Assembly: GCF_002355515.1 (NCBI RefSeq)
Contig: NZ_AP014810.1
Coordinates: 1 to 64,000, forward strand
Length of the DNA stretch: 64,000 nt
Reading direction: 5' to 3'
Origin: Methylorubrum populi
GTDB taxonomy: Bacteria; Pseudomonadota; Alphaproteobacteria; Rhizobiales; Beijerinckiaceae
Every line of letters begins with the position of its first letter. The stretch's first letter is position 1. The position numbers were made by a program, and so were the translations under genes. Positions 7,943 through 17,566 of this stretch are shown piece by piece. Under the pieces are notes generated by a model that was not told the origin of the DNA, ran no database searches, and saw nothing but the letters and a program-made list of their open reading frames with translations.

Positions 7943-10921
7943 ATGCCGCGTCGCGCCGTCCTGTCGGACGAGCAACGCGCGGCGTTGCTCGCGCTTCCCG
8001 ACGACGAAACCCTGCTCGTCCAGCACTGGACATTGAGCCGGGACGACTTGGCCATCATCGTCCGCCGGAGGCGACCGCATAACCGGCTGGGTTTCGCGAT
8101 CCAGCTTTGCGCGCTGCGCTATCCTGGCCGTTTCCTGCGACCCGGTGAACTGATCCCTGATACGCCGCTCGCGTTCGTCGCAGAGCAATTGCAGGTCGGA
8201 CCCGAGGTGCTGGCCGACTACGCGACGCGCGGCCCGACCCGGTACGAACAGCTCGATGCACTGCGCGATGCATTCGGCTTCATGCCGCTCAGTCGGCCGC
8301 TGCGAACGACGTTGCAGGAATGGCTCCTGCCGATCGCGCTGACGACGACCAGCGGGGCTAGGCTGGCGCGCGTGATGCTGGATGAGTGCCGGCGACGGCG
8401 CATCATTGTGCCGGGCATCAGTTCGGTCGAGCGGATGGTCGCACAGGCGTTGCTCGATGCCGAACGCCATGTCGCCGAGCATCTGACCCGAGGACTCGAT
8501 GCTCGACAGCGCCGGCTGCTCGATGCGCTTCTCCTGCCCCACACAGGCACGAACTTGAGCGATCTGGCCTGGGTGCGGCAGTCACCCGGCAAGCCCGGCC
8601 GAAAGACATTCGCCGCCATCATCGAGCGACTGACACTGCTTCGGGCCATCGGGATCGATCCGGATATCGCCGTAGGCGTCCATCCCGAGCGCCTCCGACG
8701 CCTGTGCCAGGAAGGCGTGCGGCTGACCGCGCAACATGTTCGGACGCTGCAAGCGACGCGGCGTCGCGCCACATTGGTGGCGACCATCCTCGAAACCATC
8801 GTTACCCTCACCGACGATGCGGTGCTGATGTTCGATCGCCTGCTTGGGCAGATGTTCCGGCGCGAACAGAACAGCGCGGACACGACACTCAAGCGCAACC
8901 GGCGCACCATCAACGGCAAAATCCGGCTGCTTGCCCAACTCGGCGCTGCCTTGCTCGCCGCCAAGATATCAGGTGGCGATATCGGCGCTGCGGTCGAGGC
9001 AGCGATCGGATGGAATGATCTCGGCCGCGAGGTCGATGAAGCCCGCAAGCTGATCCGCCCCGATTCGGTCGATCCCGTCGCGGTCGCCGCGACCAATTAC
9101 CCCGTCCTCCGACAGGTCGGTCCCTCGTTCATCGCCTCGTTCACATTCGGGGCGGTGCCAGCCTGCCATGCGCTCGCGCGAGCGGTCGCGATCATGCGCG
9201 ACCTTCATTTTGGTCATCTGCGCAAATTGCCTGCAGGCACGCCAGTCGGCTTCATCCGGCAAGCTTGGCGTCGGGCGATCGGCACCGGCATTCCCGATCG
9301 CAGGATCTATGAATTGTGCGTGCTGGTCGAGCTTCGCGACCGGCTTCGCGCCGGCGACATGTGGGTCGAGGGAAGCCGACGCTATCGTGCTGTCGAGCAG
9401 CAACTCATTCCTGCCCCCGTATTCGCCAACATGCGCGCGGCCGGCCCCTTGCCGATACCGGCACCGGATACGGCCGATATCTGGCTGGCCGAACGACGCG
9501 CCCGCCTCGCCCGTCGATTGGCCGAGGTCGAGCGAAAGGCGGAGACGGACGCGCTGGAAGACGTGCAGCTCAGCTTGGGCAGGCTGCGGATTTCGCCCTT
9601 GAAGGCGATTACTCCCGAGGAATCCGATACCGCCCTTGCGCCGCTCTATGCGCATCTGCCCGCGATCCGCATCACCGACCTTCTTGCCGAAGTCGATCGA
9701 TGGACCGGGTTCAGCCAGTGCTTCACGCATCTGCAAAGTGGCCGTGCCGCGGATGAACCACGTGCGATCCTCACGGCGGTGCTCGCCGATGCCACCAATC
9801 TGGGCCATACGCGCATGGCGGAAGCCTGCAATCTCGTGACCCAGCGCCAACTCGGTTGGCTCGCCTCATGGCATCTGCGCGAGGAAACCTACGGTCGCGC
9901 GCTCGCCCGGCTTGTCGACGCCCAACACACCGCGCCGCTGGCCGCGCTGTTCGGGTCCGGCACCTCGTCCAGCTCAGACGGTCAGAACTTTCCGCTCGAC
10001 CGCCGCGCCCAGGCAACCGGCGCAGTCAATCCGCACAAGGGGACAGAGCCGGCTGTCTCCTTTTACAGCCACGTCTCGGATCGCTACGCGCCGTTCCATT
10101 CCACAGTTATCTCCGCTTCGGCGAGCGAGGCGGCACAGGTGCTCGACGGGCTGCTCCACCACGGCGCCGATCTGCACATCGAAGAGCATCACGTCGATGG
10201 CGGGGGCGTCTCCGACCATGTGTTCGCGCTATGTCATCTGCTTGGGTTCCGGTTCGCGCCGCGTATCCCGAATATCGCCGCACGCCGTTTGCACCTGTTT
10301 AACGGCATCGAACCCGGCCCCGATATTGCGCCGCTGGTCGCGGGCCGCATCGACGAAGGTCTGATCGAGGCACACTGGGACGACGTGCTGCGACTGGGAA
10401 CCTCGATCCGCACAGGCGTCGTCAGCGCCTCGATCATGCTGGAACGGCTCGGCTCCTATCCACGCGCCAACGGCCTGGCACTGGCGTTGCGCGAGATCGG
10501 TCGCGTCGAGCGTACCCTGTTCACGCTCGACTGGATCGAGCAGCCCGAACAGCGTCGCCGCGCCACCCGCGAACTCAACAAGGGAGAAGCGGAAAATGCC
10601 CTGAAACGCGCCATCTTCTTCCATCGCATCGGCCGTATCCGCGATCATGCGCTGCAAGCCCAAAGCCATCGGGCGAGCGCGCTGAACCTCGTCGCCGGTG
10701 CCATCGTCCTGTGGAACACGACCTACCTGCAAGCCGCCCGGATGCATCTCGCCAACCTCGGCCGGCCGGTCCCGCCGGACCTGCTGCAACACCTATCACC
10801 GCTCGGTTGGCAGCATATCAATCTCACCGGCGATTACCTCTGGACCGATCCCGATGCGCCATCCACCGCGCTCAGACCGCTTCGCCAGATGCGCGCCGTC
10901 GAAGGCACGGCAAAACCTTAG
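7943..10921 (+). CDS. tnpA: Tn3-family transposase
   Basis: 992 residues, the usual size for Tn3-family TnpA. The N-terminal DUF4158-type region (LPDDETLLVQHWTLSRDDL, then NRLGFAIQLCALRYPGR) and the C-terminal DDE region (SSDGQNFPLDRR, then RTLFTLDWIEQPEQRRR and LNKGEAENALKRAIFFHR) are complete. The start at 7943 immediately follows the tnpR stop. The stop codon (10919-10921) overlaps the right inverted repeat, as is common in this family. The protein looks intact, although the right end of its transposon is damaged. Confidence 0.93.
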   Translation: MPRRAVLSDEQRAALLALPDDETLLVQHWTLSRDDLAIIVRRRRPHNRLGFAIQLCALRYPGRFLRPGELIPDTPLAFVAEQLQVGPEVLADYATRGPTRYEQLDALRDAFGFMPLSRPLRTTLQEWLLPIALTTTSGARLARVMLDECRRRRIIVPGISSVERMVAQALLDAERHVAEHLTRGLDARQRRLLDALLLPHTGTNLSDLAWVRQSPGKPGRKTFAAIIERLTLLRAIGIDPDIAVGVHPERLRRLCQEGVRLTAQHVRTLQATRRRATLVATILETIVTLTDDAVLMFDRLLGQMFRREQNSADTTLKRNRRTINGKIRLLAQLGAALLAAKISGGDIGAAVEAAIGWNDLGREVDEARKLIRPDSVDPVAVAATNYPVLRQVGPSFIASFTFGAVPACHALARAVAIMRDLHFGHLRKLPAGTPVGFIRQAWRRAIGTGIPDRRIYELCVLVELRDRLRAGDMWVEGSRRYRAVEQQLIPAPVFANMRAAGPLPIPAPDTADIWLAERRARLARRLAEVERKAETDALEDVQLSLGRLRISPLKAITPEESDTALAPLYAHLPAIRITDLLAEVDRWTGFSQCFTHLQSGRAADEPRAILTAVLADATNLGHTRMAEACNLVTQRQLGWLASWHLREETYGRALARLVDAQHTAPLAALFGSGTSSSSDGQNFPLDRRAQATGAVNPHKGTEPAVSFYSHVSDRYAPFHSTVISASASEAAQVLDGLLHHGADLHIEEHHVDGGGVSDHVFALCHLLGFRFAPRIPNIAARRLHLFNGIEPGPDIAPLVAGRIDEGLIEAHWDDVLRLGTSIRTGVVSASIMLERLGSYPRANGLALALREIGRVERTLFTLDWIEQPEQRRRATRELNKGEAENALKRAIFFHRIGRIRDHALQAQSHRASALNLVAGAIVLWNTTYLQAARMHLANLGRPVPPDLLQHLSPLGWQHINLTGDYLWTDPDAPSTALRPLRQMRAVEGTAKP

Positions 10922-10947
10922 CGTATATCTGGGTCCGTTCTGTGTAC
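10917..10947. repeat. truncated right inverted repeat of Tn3-family transposon
   Basis: Read from right to left, these 31 bases match positions 8-38 of the left repeat at 52545-52582, sharing the inner AGATATACGCTAAG with a few differences in the middle. The outer seven bases are missing where the IS3 element begins. The transposon may therefore be immobile. Confidence 0.75.
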
Positions 10948-10981
10948 TGATCGGCCCCCACGCGGTGGTCCAAGTTCTAAG

Positions 10982-11851
10982 TTAGTGCAGGGTCGGCCTT
11001 TGCTCCACGGGTCGCTTGGCCGGCGGAGCCGGTCGGGTGAGCGCAGCCGGCCAAGCGGATGAGGCCGGCACGAATACCTCCGGGGCTGGCGGCCGATAGC
11101 CGAGCGAGGCGTGCGGGCGCACGCTGTTGTAGTGTCGACGCCAACTCTCGATCACGATCTGCGCCTCCTTGAGCGTGTAGAAGATCTCACCGTTTAAAAG
11201 TTCGTCCCGTAGTCGTGCGTTGAAGCTCTCGACGTAACCGTTCTCCCATGGCGAGCCGGGTGCGATGTAGGCTGTTCTGGCGCCGACACCGGTGATCCAG
11301 GCCTGCACCGACTTGGCGATGAACTCCGGACCGTTGTCCGAGCGGATATGGCCGGGCACGCCGCGCAGGATGAACAGGTCGGACAGCACGTCGATCACGT
11401 CCGCCGCCTTGAGCTTGCGTGCGACGCGGATCGCCAGGCACTCCCGCGTGAACTCATCGACCACGTTCAGCATCCGGAACTTGCGGCCCTCGTGCGTGCG
11501 GGCTTCGACAAAGTCGTAGGACCAGACGTGATCGCGACGCTCCGCCCGCAATCGCAGGCAGGAACCATCCCCGTCCCAGATGCGACCGCGCTTGGGCTGC
11601 CGAGATGGGACCTTCAGCCCCTCGCGCCGCCAGATCCGTTCGACCCGCTTGTCGTTGACGAACCAGCCCGCCGCCTTCAGCAATGCACCGATCTTCCGGT
11701 AGCCGTAGCGCCCGTACTGGCGAGCCAGTTCCACGAGGTCGGCTGTCAGCGCGGCCTCATCCTCTCTTCCCCGCGGCACCTTGCGCTGCGTCGAGCGATG
11801 CTGCCCGAGCGCCCGACAGGCGCGGCGCTCGGAGACGTCTAGGACGTTCAT
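10982..11851 (-). CDS. IS3-family transposase OrfB
   Basis: 289 residues with an integrase-type DDE core: [21 protein letters not shown] (first Asp), [10 protein letters not shown] (second Asp) and [20 protein letters not shown] (catalytic Glu). An N-terminal HTH_21-like region ([18 protein letters not shown]) is present. Synthesis normally needs a programmed frameshift from orfA, which lies just upstream at 11890-12165. Intact as far as can be seen. Confidence 0.92.
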   Translation of the reverse strand: MNVLDVSERRACRALGQHRSTQRKVPRGREDEAALTADLVELARQYGRYGYRKIGALLKAAGWFVNDKRVERIWRREGLKVPSRQPKRGRIWDGDGSCLRLRAERRDHVWSYDFVEARTHEGRKFRMLNVVDEFTRECLAIRVARKLKAADVIDVLSDLFILRGVPGHIRSDNGPEFIAKSVQAWITGVGARTAYIAPGSPWENGYVESFNARLRDELLNGEIFYTLKEAQIVIESWRRHYNSVRPHASLGYRPPAPEVFVPASSAWPAALTRPAPPAKRPVEQRPTLH

Positions 11852-11889
11852 GACATGCGCGATGCAGGCGCGTCGGCGCGCGGGGCTGG

Positions 11890-12165
11890 TCAGTTTCCCC
11901 GAGCGGCCTCCTGAAGGATCAGCTTGTCGAGGGTGAGATCCGCAATCGCCTTGCGCAGCCGCTGGTTCTCGACCTCCAAGTCCTTCATCCGCCGAACCTG
12001 ATCGCTCTTCAGGCCGCCGTACTCCTTGCGCCAGCGGTAGTAGGTCACTTCCGTCACGCCGATGGCCCGGATCGCCTCCGCCACGCTCTGGCCCTGCGAG
12101 ACCAGAACATCCACCTGCCGCAGCTTGGCGACGACGTCCTCCGGCTTATGCCGCTTCGTTCCCAT
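11890..12165 (-). CDS. IS3-family transposase OrfA
   Basis: 91 residues with the IS3 OrfA helix-turn-helix ([20 protein letters not shown]) and a leucine-zipper-like tail ([20 protein letters not shown]). It starts about 64 bases inside the right end of the element and precedes orfB on the same strand. Confidence 0.92.
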   Translation of the reverse strand: MGTKRHKPEDVVAKLRQVDVLVSQGQSVAEAIRAIGVTEVTYYRWRKEYGGLKSDQVRRMKDLEVENQRLRKAIADLTLDKLILQEAARGN

Positions 12166-12229
12166 CTGTCCGTCCTCATCTGGCTCAAAGCCATACCTCA
12201 GGGCGGACCACTTCAGTGGGGGCGGATCA

Positions 12230-12738
12230 CCTTCATCGGTGCGACGTGGCTTGTGATGAAAGCCGACGGCGACCTGCAGCGTCGGGCGGTTTCCTGGGCC
12301 CAGAGAACCTTGAGCTTGGCGGCTCTCGGACTGGCATCCGTTTCGCTCGTCACGCCGCTCGTGAGCGCGCGCATCTTCGACAAGTGGTTCTCGTTCCCAA
12401 ACCTCGCCCTGCTCGCCCCGGTTCCGCTGATGACCCTGGGCTTGATCGGGGCGTTATGGGCGATGCTGAAACACCTGCCTCACGCGGATGATCGCTGGGC
12501 GTGGGCGCCCTTCGCCGGCGCGGTCGGCATCTTCATCCTGGCCTTCCATGGCCTTGCCTTCTCGTTTTTCCCGTACATCGTGCCAGAGCGGCTGACCGTA
12601 TGGCGGGCGGCGAGCGCGCCCGAGAGCTTGATGATCATCTTCGTCGGCACTCTCTTCGTGCTGCCGACCATCATCGCCTACACGCTGTTCAGCTATCGAG
12701 TGTTCCGGGGCAAGGCTAGTGAACTCCGCTACTATTAG
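12230..12738 (+). pseudogene. cydB: bd-type quinol oxidase subunit II, C-terminal part
   Basis: From 12232 the frame reads FIGATWLVMKADGDLQRRAV, followed by several membrane segments and ending RGKASELRYY. This matches the second half of CydB/CioB. The first 143 residues lie at 52116-52544, next to this piece on the original circle but separated by the Tn3 transposon and IS3. By comparison with normal CydB, roughly 30-35 residues around the insertion are missing, so excising the insertions would not restore it. Confidence 0.85.
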
Positions 12739-12761
12739 CCCTGCGGAAGGGATCACGTGAG

Positions 12762-13022
12762 GTGAGCTCTGCCGCGCTCCTGGTCCTCGATATCGCCGTC
12801 GCGGTAGCGGCGCTCATTTCGGCCTGGTTCTGGTGGGTTGCGAGCCGGCATCGGGTGCGTCGGATCAGCCGGAACGAGGTGTTGGACGCCGCTGACGTCA
12901 ACCGGATCGTGACGGCGTTAAACCGTACCCAGATCCTCAACTCGCGGGCTGCGCTCGCCACGGCGAGCGCAGCCACTCTGGCAGCCTTGCGCATCGGATT
13001 GGGCGCTCTGCCCGCGCCCTAG
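12762..13022 (+). CDS. small membrane protein downstream of cydB
   Basis: 86 residues from a GTG start 23 bases after the cydB stop. One clear N-terminal membrane segment (LLVLDIAVAVAALISAWFWWVA) is followed by a basic stretch and an Ala-rich, weakly hydrophobic second segment. The position suggests it was the last gene of the cydAB operon, perhaps an accessory small subunit analogous to CydX/CydS. No sequence match to those supports this. It overlaps the end of the convergent gene by a few bases. Confidence 0.55.
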   Translation: MSSAALLVLDIAVAVAALISAWFWWVASRHRVRRISRNEVLDAADVNRIVTALNRTQILNSRAALATASAATLAALRIGLGALPAP

Positions 13023-13768
13023 CGAGGCGTTGACGTATTCACTGGCGGTCTGACAAGAGTTGTGCACCTCTGCTCTTTACCCAATCTGAACGCCGTCTCA
13101 TAACAGCTCTTGAGCTCGTCTCCGCCAGCCCGGGCGATGTTGTAACCTTCGACGAGCCCGTTCCACTGCTGCGGGTTAGCCCGCATCATCAGTCCCATGC
13201 CGGCGTTCCAGCGCTCCTCGCCGAGCGCCGAGGCCGCAAGGCTGTCAGGAAGTGAACCGAAGGGCAGGGCGCGCGCGAGCGGGAAGCCGAGAAGCGGGAA
13301 CAGGGCGAGTCCGACCACGGCGCCGATCACAGCCGCCTGGGCGAGGCGCTTGTTTTGCTCCTCGCGGGTGCGGGCGGATTTCAGGACGGCCTCAATGTCC
13401 CGGGCCGAGCCCCGGATCGCCTGCGCCGTCCCTTCCGCGTCACGCAAGGTGCCCCGCACAGACCCTTCGATCGCCTGTGCGGCCCGGGCGGCATAAGCTT
13501 CCGGCCCGACCTGGATGGCGGGGTGCTTCTCGATTTTACTAATGGCGACGACGATCGCCTTCTGCAGCGTCGCGATCTCGGCGAGCGTCGGGCTGTAGTC
13601 CGGCGCACGCGCCTCGTTCAGCGCCGGCCCGATCCCCTCGACGGCGCGGCGCATGACGGAGAGCTCCGCGCGCACGTCCGCCACCTCGCGCGTGAGGTCC
13701 CGAAAGGCCCTCGTCGCCTCGTCCTCGCCGTCCTCCTCATCCAACCCCGCCGCGTTCACCTGGTCCAT
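13019..13768 (-). CDS. DUF6118-like membrane protein next to traA
   Basis: 249 residues. The first 150 are helical and partly coiled-coil (VADVRAELSVMRRAVEG, AYAARAAQAIEGSVRG). One or two membrane segments follow (AAVIGAVVGLALFPLLGFPLARALPF) and then a soluble tail. The organisation matches the DUF6118 proteins often found downstream of traA on alphaproteobacterial plasmids; that assignment is from memory of the family. It lies 17 bases after traA on the same strand and is probably co-transcribed. Function unknown. Confidence 0.65.
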   Translation of the reverse strand: MDQVNAAGLDEEDGEDEATRAFRDLTREVADVRAELSVMRRAVEGIGPALNEARAPDYSPTLAEIATLQKAIVVAISKIEKHPAIQVGPEAYAARAAQAIEGSVRGTLRDAEGTAQAIRGSARDIEAVLKSARTREEQNKRLAQAAVIGAVVGLALFPLLGFPLARALPFGSLPDSLAASALGEERWNAGMGLMMRANPQQWNGLVEGYNIARAGGDELKSCYETAFRLGKEQRCTTLVRPPVNTSTPR

Positions 13769-13785
13769 CGCTCACCCATCTCGTT

Positions 13786-16743
13786 TCATCGGCTGAGGCC
13801 CTGGCTCCGGTCGAGCCGCAACGACAGCTCCCGCTCGGAGGAGGCCTCCAGCACGCGGGCGAGCCGCGAACCGGCCTCGATGCCGAGCTCCTTGGCCCTG
13901 GCCTTCATCACGCTCTCGGCCTGCGGGTCGCGCTTGATCGCGCCGGCGAGCTGACGCATCCGGCTCTCGACGGCCTCCCTCCGATCGCCCTCCGGCCCCC
14001 AGCTCGCCAGGTTCGACCGTTCGGCCGTGAGCTTCGTCCAGGCCTCCGCGTAGCGCTCCGCGCGCAAGCTCGGTGTCTCGCGCACCTGCCGCTCGTGGGC
14101 GACGGCGCCCATCAGGGCCACCCTGCCCTCTCGGGTGTCGAGGCCGCCGGCGAGCCCCGGTTCCCGCTCCAGGGCCGTCCTGAGGTCCTGGGCCAGGCCC
14201 TTGTCGGCCGCCTCCAGCCGCTCGCCCGCTTGGCGCAGGGCGAGCTCCTGGTGCAGCAGCACCGGCAGCTTGGCCTCGCGCATCCGCTCGGCATCGGCGA
14301 AGGCCCTGGCATAGCCGTCCACGGCCTGCGCGAGCCGCGTCGAGGCGGGAGCCCGGTCCGGCCCCGGATGGGCACCAGGCCCTGCCTCGCGGGCCGCCTC
14401 CGGTCGGCTGAGACGCCGATCGCCGCCGTCCCCGAGCTTGAGGCCGGCGAACATGCTCCGCCGCGGCGCGGTCTGATCCAGAGCCCGCTCCCACTCGGCC
14501 GACGGGCGCGGGACGACGATCTCCGACGGGGGCGCGATCCCGCGCCGCTCGGCGAAGCCGGCCCCGTAGTCGAGGGTGGTGTCCTTCGCCCGCTCCCGCG
14601 ACAAGGCCCGGTCGAGCCCGGCCCGATCATTCAGGTCCGCCTTAGCCCAATGCAGCTCAACGCCCTCGCGGTGGCGTGTCAGCCCCACATAGGCCGCGTG
14701 CCGGTCCATGTGCGGGGTGGCCAGCACGTGCGCCCGGTCGACCGTGACGCCCTGGGCCTTGTGGACCGTGGCGGCATAGCCGTGATCGATGTGCGCGTAG
14801 TCCTTCAGATCGAAGCTGACCCGCATGCTCTCCGCGCCGTCGAGGCGCACAGTGAGCGAGGAACCGCCCTCGATCCGCTCCAGGGTGCCGAGCGTGCCGT
14901 TTTTCACCCCCATGCCCCGCTCGTTGCGCAGGAACATGACCCGGTCGCCCGGCGCGAAGCTCCGCTCGCCCCGCTCCGTCGCCACAGCCTGGTCGGCCCC
15001 GAGCTCGCCGGCGGCCCGCACCCGGGCCCGGGCGAGCTCGTTGAGCCCCCGCACGTCGTCTCGCGTGTAGGCCAGGATGACCGAGCTTGCCTCCGGCTCG
15101 GCCCGTCGCTCGACGTCCCAGCGCTCCACGAGCGCGGCTTTGGCCTGGTCCCTAGTCTCGTGCCCATGCACCATGCCGGCCGCCTCGTAGCGGGCGAGCG
15201 CCGCGGCCGTCTGCTCCGTCGCGAGCTCCTTCGTCGCCTTTCGCTGCCACTCGGCCGCCTGCCGGCGCACGGTGGTGATCTCGGCCGCCCCGTGCCGCTC
15301 GGCGAGCGCTCGGAACGCGGCGCCGGCCTCGATGGCCTGCAGCTGCTCCGGATCGCCCACCAGCACCACCTTGGCTCCGGCCTCTCGCGCATGAGAGAGC
15401 ACGCGCTCCATCTGCCGCGAGCCCACCATCCCGGCCTCGTCGATGACGAGCACGTCGCGGGATGTGAGCTGATCCCTCCCTTGCCCCCAGGCGTGCTCGA
15501 GTGAGGCGATCGTGCGCGAGGCGATCCCCGACCCGCCCTCCAGGTTCTCCGCCGCGATGCCCGACAAAGCCGCGCCCCGCACCTGGTGACCCTGAGCCTC
15601 CCAGGCCTCGCGCGCCGCCCCAAGCATGGTGCTCTTGCCCGTACCGGCGAAGCCCACGACGAGCGCGAGATCTCCGGGCCCCGTTACATGCCGGAACGCC
15701 GCTTCCTGCTCGGCCCCGAGCTGGTGTGAACTCAGGACCGCCTTGCGCGCCCCCTCTCCGACGTTATGCCCCCGGGCGGCCGCAAGCTCGCCTGCGGCCC
15801 GCTCCATGCGCTCCTCCGTCGCGATCATTTCGCGCGTGGTGAAGCGCTCGCGGCCGCGCTCATCCTCACCGAGGCGAACGATCTCCGGCGAGGCCTCCAC
15901 CTTCGCCATCACGGAGGTGAACTGCACCTCGCCATCTGAGTGTCGGTGGATGAAGCGCGCGAGATCCTGGCGCATGAAGGTCGAGTGCTGGTGCGTGAGC
16001 GTGCGCAGCGCGATCTCCGGCTCGGCCGCGATCCGCTCGCCGTTGCGGGCCGCGATAGCCCGGTGCTCGTCCGCGCGCTCCGCCTCCTCGCCTCGCTCCT
16101 CGCGCCGCGCCCCGGCCGGCCCCACCTTGTGCTGGGGTTCCAAGTCGATGCCCTGGTCTGCAAGCGAGCGGTGGTCGATCCGCACCTCGTGCCCGAGCTC
16201 GGCCAAGCGCTCGTTCGCCTTCACCGCCCATGCTTCGCGCCAGCCCTGCAACTCGCTCGTGGCGTTCCACTCGCGGACCTTCTTGCCGAAGCCCTCGGGC
16301 CCGACCTCGCGCAAGCTCAACATGACGTGCGCGTGCGGCTTCGCCTCGCCCTGAGTGTCCACCGGCCAGTGAACGTTCAGGTCCGCCACCATGCCGCGCG
16401 ACACGAACTGCTCGGCAACGAACTCTCGGGCGAGCGCTACTCCCTTCTCCCGCAACAGCTCACGGGGAAGAGCGAACTCCACCTCGCGGGCGAGTTGCGC
16501 GTCCTTACGTTTCTCGACCGCCTCGACCTCGTTCCAGAGCGTGGCGCGGTCGGACAGGCGGTCGGGCGCGCCTTGCGGCAGCAGCACCTCGGAATGCACC
16601 ACGTCGCTCTTGGCCGAGAAGTCGTGCGCGCGCCCGGCCCGCTCGTCATGCAGTTCCGAGGCCGAGCGGTAGGCAGCCGCCGCCACGGCGCTGCGACCCG
16701 CACCGCGCGAAATCACCTGGGCCGAGAAGTGGTAGATCGCCAT
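13786..16743 (-). CDS. traA: Ti-type conjugative relaxase/helicase TraA
   Basis: 985 residues. The N-terminal MobA/MobL (MOBQ) relaxase domain starts MAIYHFSAQVISRGAGRSAV and has the metal-binding His motif PHAHVMLS. The central helicase part has Walker A VVGFAGTGKST and Walker B VLVIDEAGM, followed by later RecD-like motifs (DYAHIDHGYAATVHKAQG). TraA nicks oriT and unwinds the transferred strand. A Ti-like oriT lies about 90 bases upstream of its start, which supports the assignment. It runs opposite to traC and traD, as in Ti plasmids. The frame is intact. Confidence 0.93.
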   Translation of the reverse strand: MAIYHFSAQVISRGAGRSAVAAAAYRSASELHDERAGRAHDFSAKSDVVHSEVLLPQGAPDRLSDRATLWNEVEAVEKRKDAQLAREVEFALPRELLREKGVALAREFVAEQFVSRGMVADLNVHWPVDTQGEAKPHAHVMLSLREVGPEGFGKKVREWNATSELQGWREAWAVKANERLAELGHEVRIDHRSLADQGIDLEPQHKVGPAGARREERGEEAERADEHRAIAARNGERIAAEPEIALRTLTHQHSTFMRQDLARFIHRHSDGEVQFTSVMAKVEASPEIVRLGEDERGRERFTTREMIATEERMERAAGELAAARGHNVGEGARKAVLSSHQLGAEQEAAFRHVTGPGDLALVVGFAGTGKSTMLGAAREAWEAQGHQVRGAALSGIAAENLEGGSGIASRTIASLEHAWGQGRDQLTSRDVLVIDEAGMVGSRQMERVLSHAREAGAKVVLVGDPEQLQAIEAGAAFRALAERHGAAEITTVRRQAAEWQRKATKELATEQTAAALARYEAAGMVHGHETRDQAKAALVERWDVERRAEPEASSVILAYTRDDVRGLNELARARVRAAGELGADQAVATERGERSFAPGDRVMFLRNERGMGVKNGTLGTLERIEGGSSLTVRLDGAESMRVSFDLKDYAHIDHGYAATVHKAQGVTVDRAHVLATPHMDRHAAYVGLTRHREGVELHWAKADLNDRAGLDRALSRERAKDTTLDYGAGFAERRGIAPPSEIVVPRPSAEWERALDQTAPRRSMFAGLKLGDGGDRRLSRPEAAREAGPGAHPGPDRAPASTRLAQAVDGYARAFADAERMREAKLPVLLHQELALRQAGERLEAADKGLAQDLRTALEREPGLAGGLDTREGRVALMGAVAHERQVRETPSLRAERYAEAWTKLTAERSNLASWGPEGDRREAVESRMRQLAGAIKRDPQAESVMKARAKELGIEAGSRLARVLEASSERELSLRLDRSQGLSR

Positions 16744-16828
16744 ACGCGGGTCACACGGACCTGTTTATTCGGGTGAGCCTAGCCGTGAGAGCCAACAAAG
16801 GCCACCCCGTTATGGCTGCTCTGAACGC

Positions 16829-16860
16829 ACGTCGCGCAGCGACGTATAAGCGCGCACTCC
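16829..16860. other. oriT nick region, Ti/RSF1010-like
   Basis: The hairpin ACGTCGCGCAGCGACGT (16829-16845) is followed by ATAAGCGCGCACTCC (16846-16860). A short inverted repeat next to an ATAAG-x-GCGC stretch is the layout of MOBQ-type oriT nick sites as I recall them from Ti plasmids. The location between the divergent traA and traC genes is also as expected. The exact nick position is not assigned. Confidence 0.75.
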
Positions 16861-16974
16861 TCTGCTTCGCTCCGATCGTGACGGTCGCGGCGGCTCCGGT
16901 GTGCCTCCTGGTCAAGCTGGGTTGGCTGTGTCGGTCGAAGCGGCTAGCTTCTGCGTCAAACGGGGAGTGCGACG

Positions 16975-17256
16975 ATGGTGGCCGTCGAGGACGACGAGCT
17001 TGCAGGATTACAGGACCGGCTACATGCCGCACGCAAGGCACTGGGCGAGGCTTATGACAGGCGAGACGCCCGAGCTGAGGAGATCGCGGCTGCCGAGGCC
17101 GTCGTGGGTGGCGTGGTCTGGCCGGAACTGCTGGTCGCGTTCAGCGCTGCCGAACGCGCCGTGCTCGCCGCCGAAGCCGAGATGAAGGATGCCGAGTACG
17201 CCCTCGCGGTCGCGACCGAGGGCGTGGTGTCGGCACCGCGACGCATGACGGGGTGA
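16975..17256 (+). CDS. hypothetical coiled-coil protein in tra region
   Basis: 93 acidic, helical residues (DDELAGLQDRLHAARKALGEAY, and later the AERAVLAAEAEMKDAEYAL region) with no membrane segment or catalytic motif. It is the first gene of a rightward run through traC and traD, starting about 115 bases after oriT and ending four bases before the next gene. Function unknown. Confidence 0.5.
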   Translation: MVAVEDDELAGLQDRLHAARKALGEAYDRRDARAEEIAAAEAVVGGVVWPELLVAFSAAERAVLAAEAEMKDAEYALAVATEGVVSAPRRMTG

Positions 17257-17260
17257 GCCG

Positions 17261-17566
17261 ATGCAGTTCCCAACCGCGATCACCCAGGCCGGCATTCTGC
17301 GCGATCAGGAGCGGCCCGGTTTCACGGAGACCTACCATCGCGTCGTGTTCGCCATCGACCACGACGGCCTCGACGATATGGAGGTGGCGGTCTGGGTCCA
17401 CCCGACCTACCCCGAGGACCAGCTCGTGCCCGTCGCACGCGCCATCCTCGCCGGCCGCCTCGCCAGTATGGCAGAGGCCGCGAGCGAAGGAGCCATGACG
17501 CCAGACGAGGTCGACGCGCTCTGGCAGCGCGTGAAGCCTGCCACCATCGAAGGAGAACCCGCCTGA
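17261..17566 (+). CDS. hypothetical protein upstream of traC
   Basis: 101 residues (TETYHRVVFAIDHDGLDDM, VWVHPTYPEDQLVPVARAIL), soluble and acidic. The stop overlaps the ATG of traC (TGATG), which indicates translational coupling and supports a real gene. No recognised domain. Confidence 0.6.
   Translation: MQFPTAITQAGILRDQERPGFTETYHRVVFAIDHDGLDDMEVAVWVHPTYPEDQLVPVARAILAGRLASMAEAASEGAMTPDEVDALWQRVKPATIEGEPA

Larger units (their letters stand above)
6584..10947 (+). mobile_element. Tn3-family transposon, right part (marR start, ykgB, tnpR, tnpA, inner end of right repeat)
   Basis: On the original circle this segment follows directly after 53084. The transposon runs from its left inverted repeat at 52545, through marR, ykgB, tnpR and tnpA, to the right inverted repeat ending at 10947. 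That is about 4.9 kb. The right repeat keeps only its inner 31 bases because an IS3 element starts at 10948. The passengers marR and ykgB lie between the left repeat and the transposition genes. Confidence 0.8.
10948..12229 (-). mobile_element. IS3-family insertion sequence between Tn3 end and cydB remnant
   Basis: The 1282-bp element has imperfect inverted repeats TGATCGGCCCCCAC at the left and TGATCCGCCCCCAC read inwards from the right. It carries overlapping-type orfA and orfB on the minus strand. No short direct repeat flanks it. Its left neighbour is a truncated transposon repeat and its right neighbour is cydB resuming after a gap. This suggests an IS-adjacent deletion. Confidence 0.85.

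Noticed and set aside
12148..12231. N-terminal extension of the downstream cydB remnant starting at 12148
   Set aside because: These codons are IS3 end sequence; CydB similarity begins at 12232.
14095..15504. 469-codon + strand frame opposite traA
   Set aside because: Antisense shadow; traA has all relaxase and helicase motifs on the other strand.
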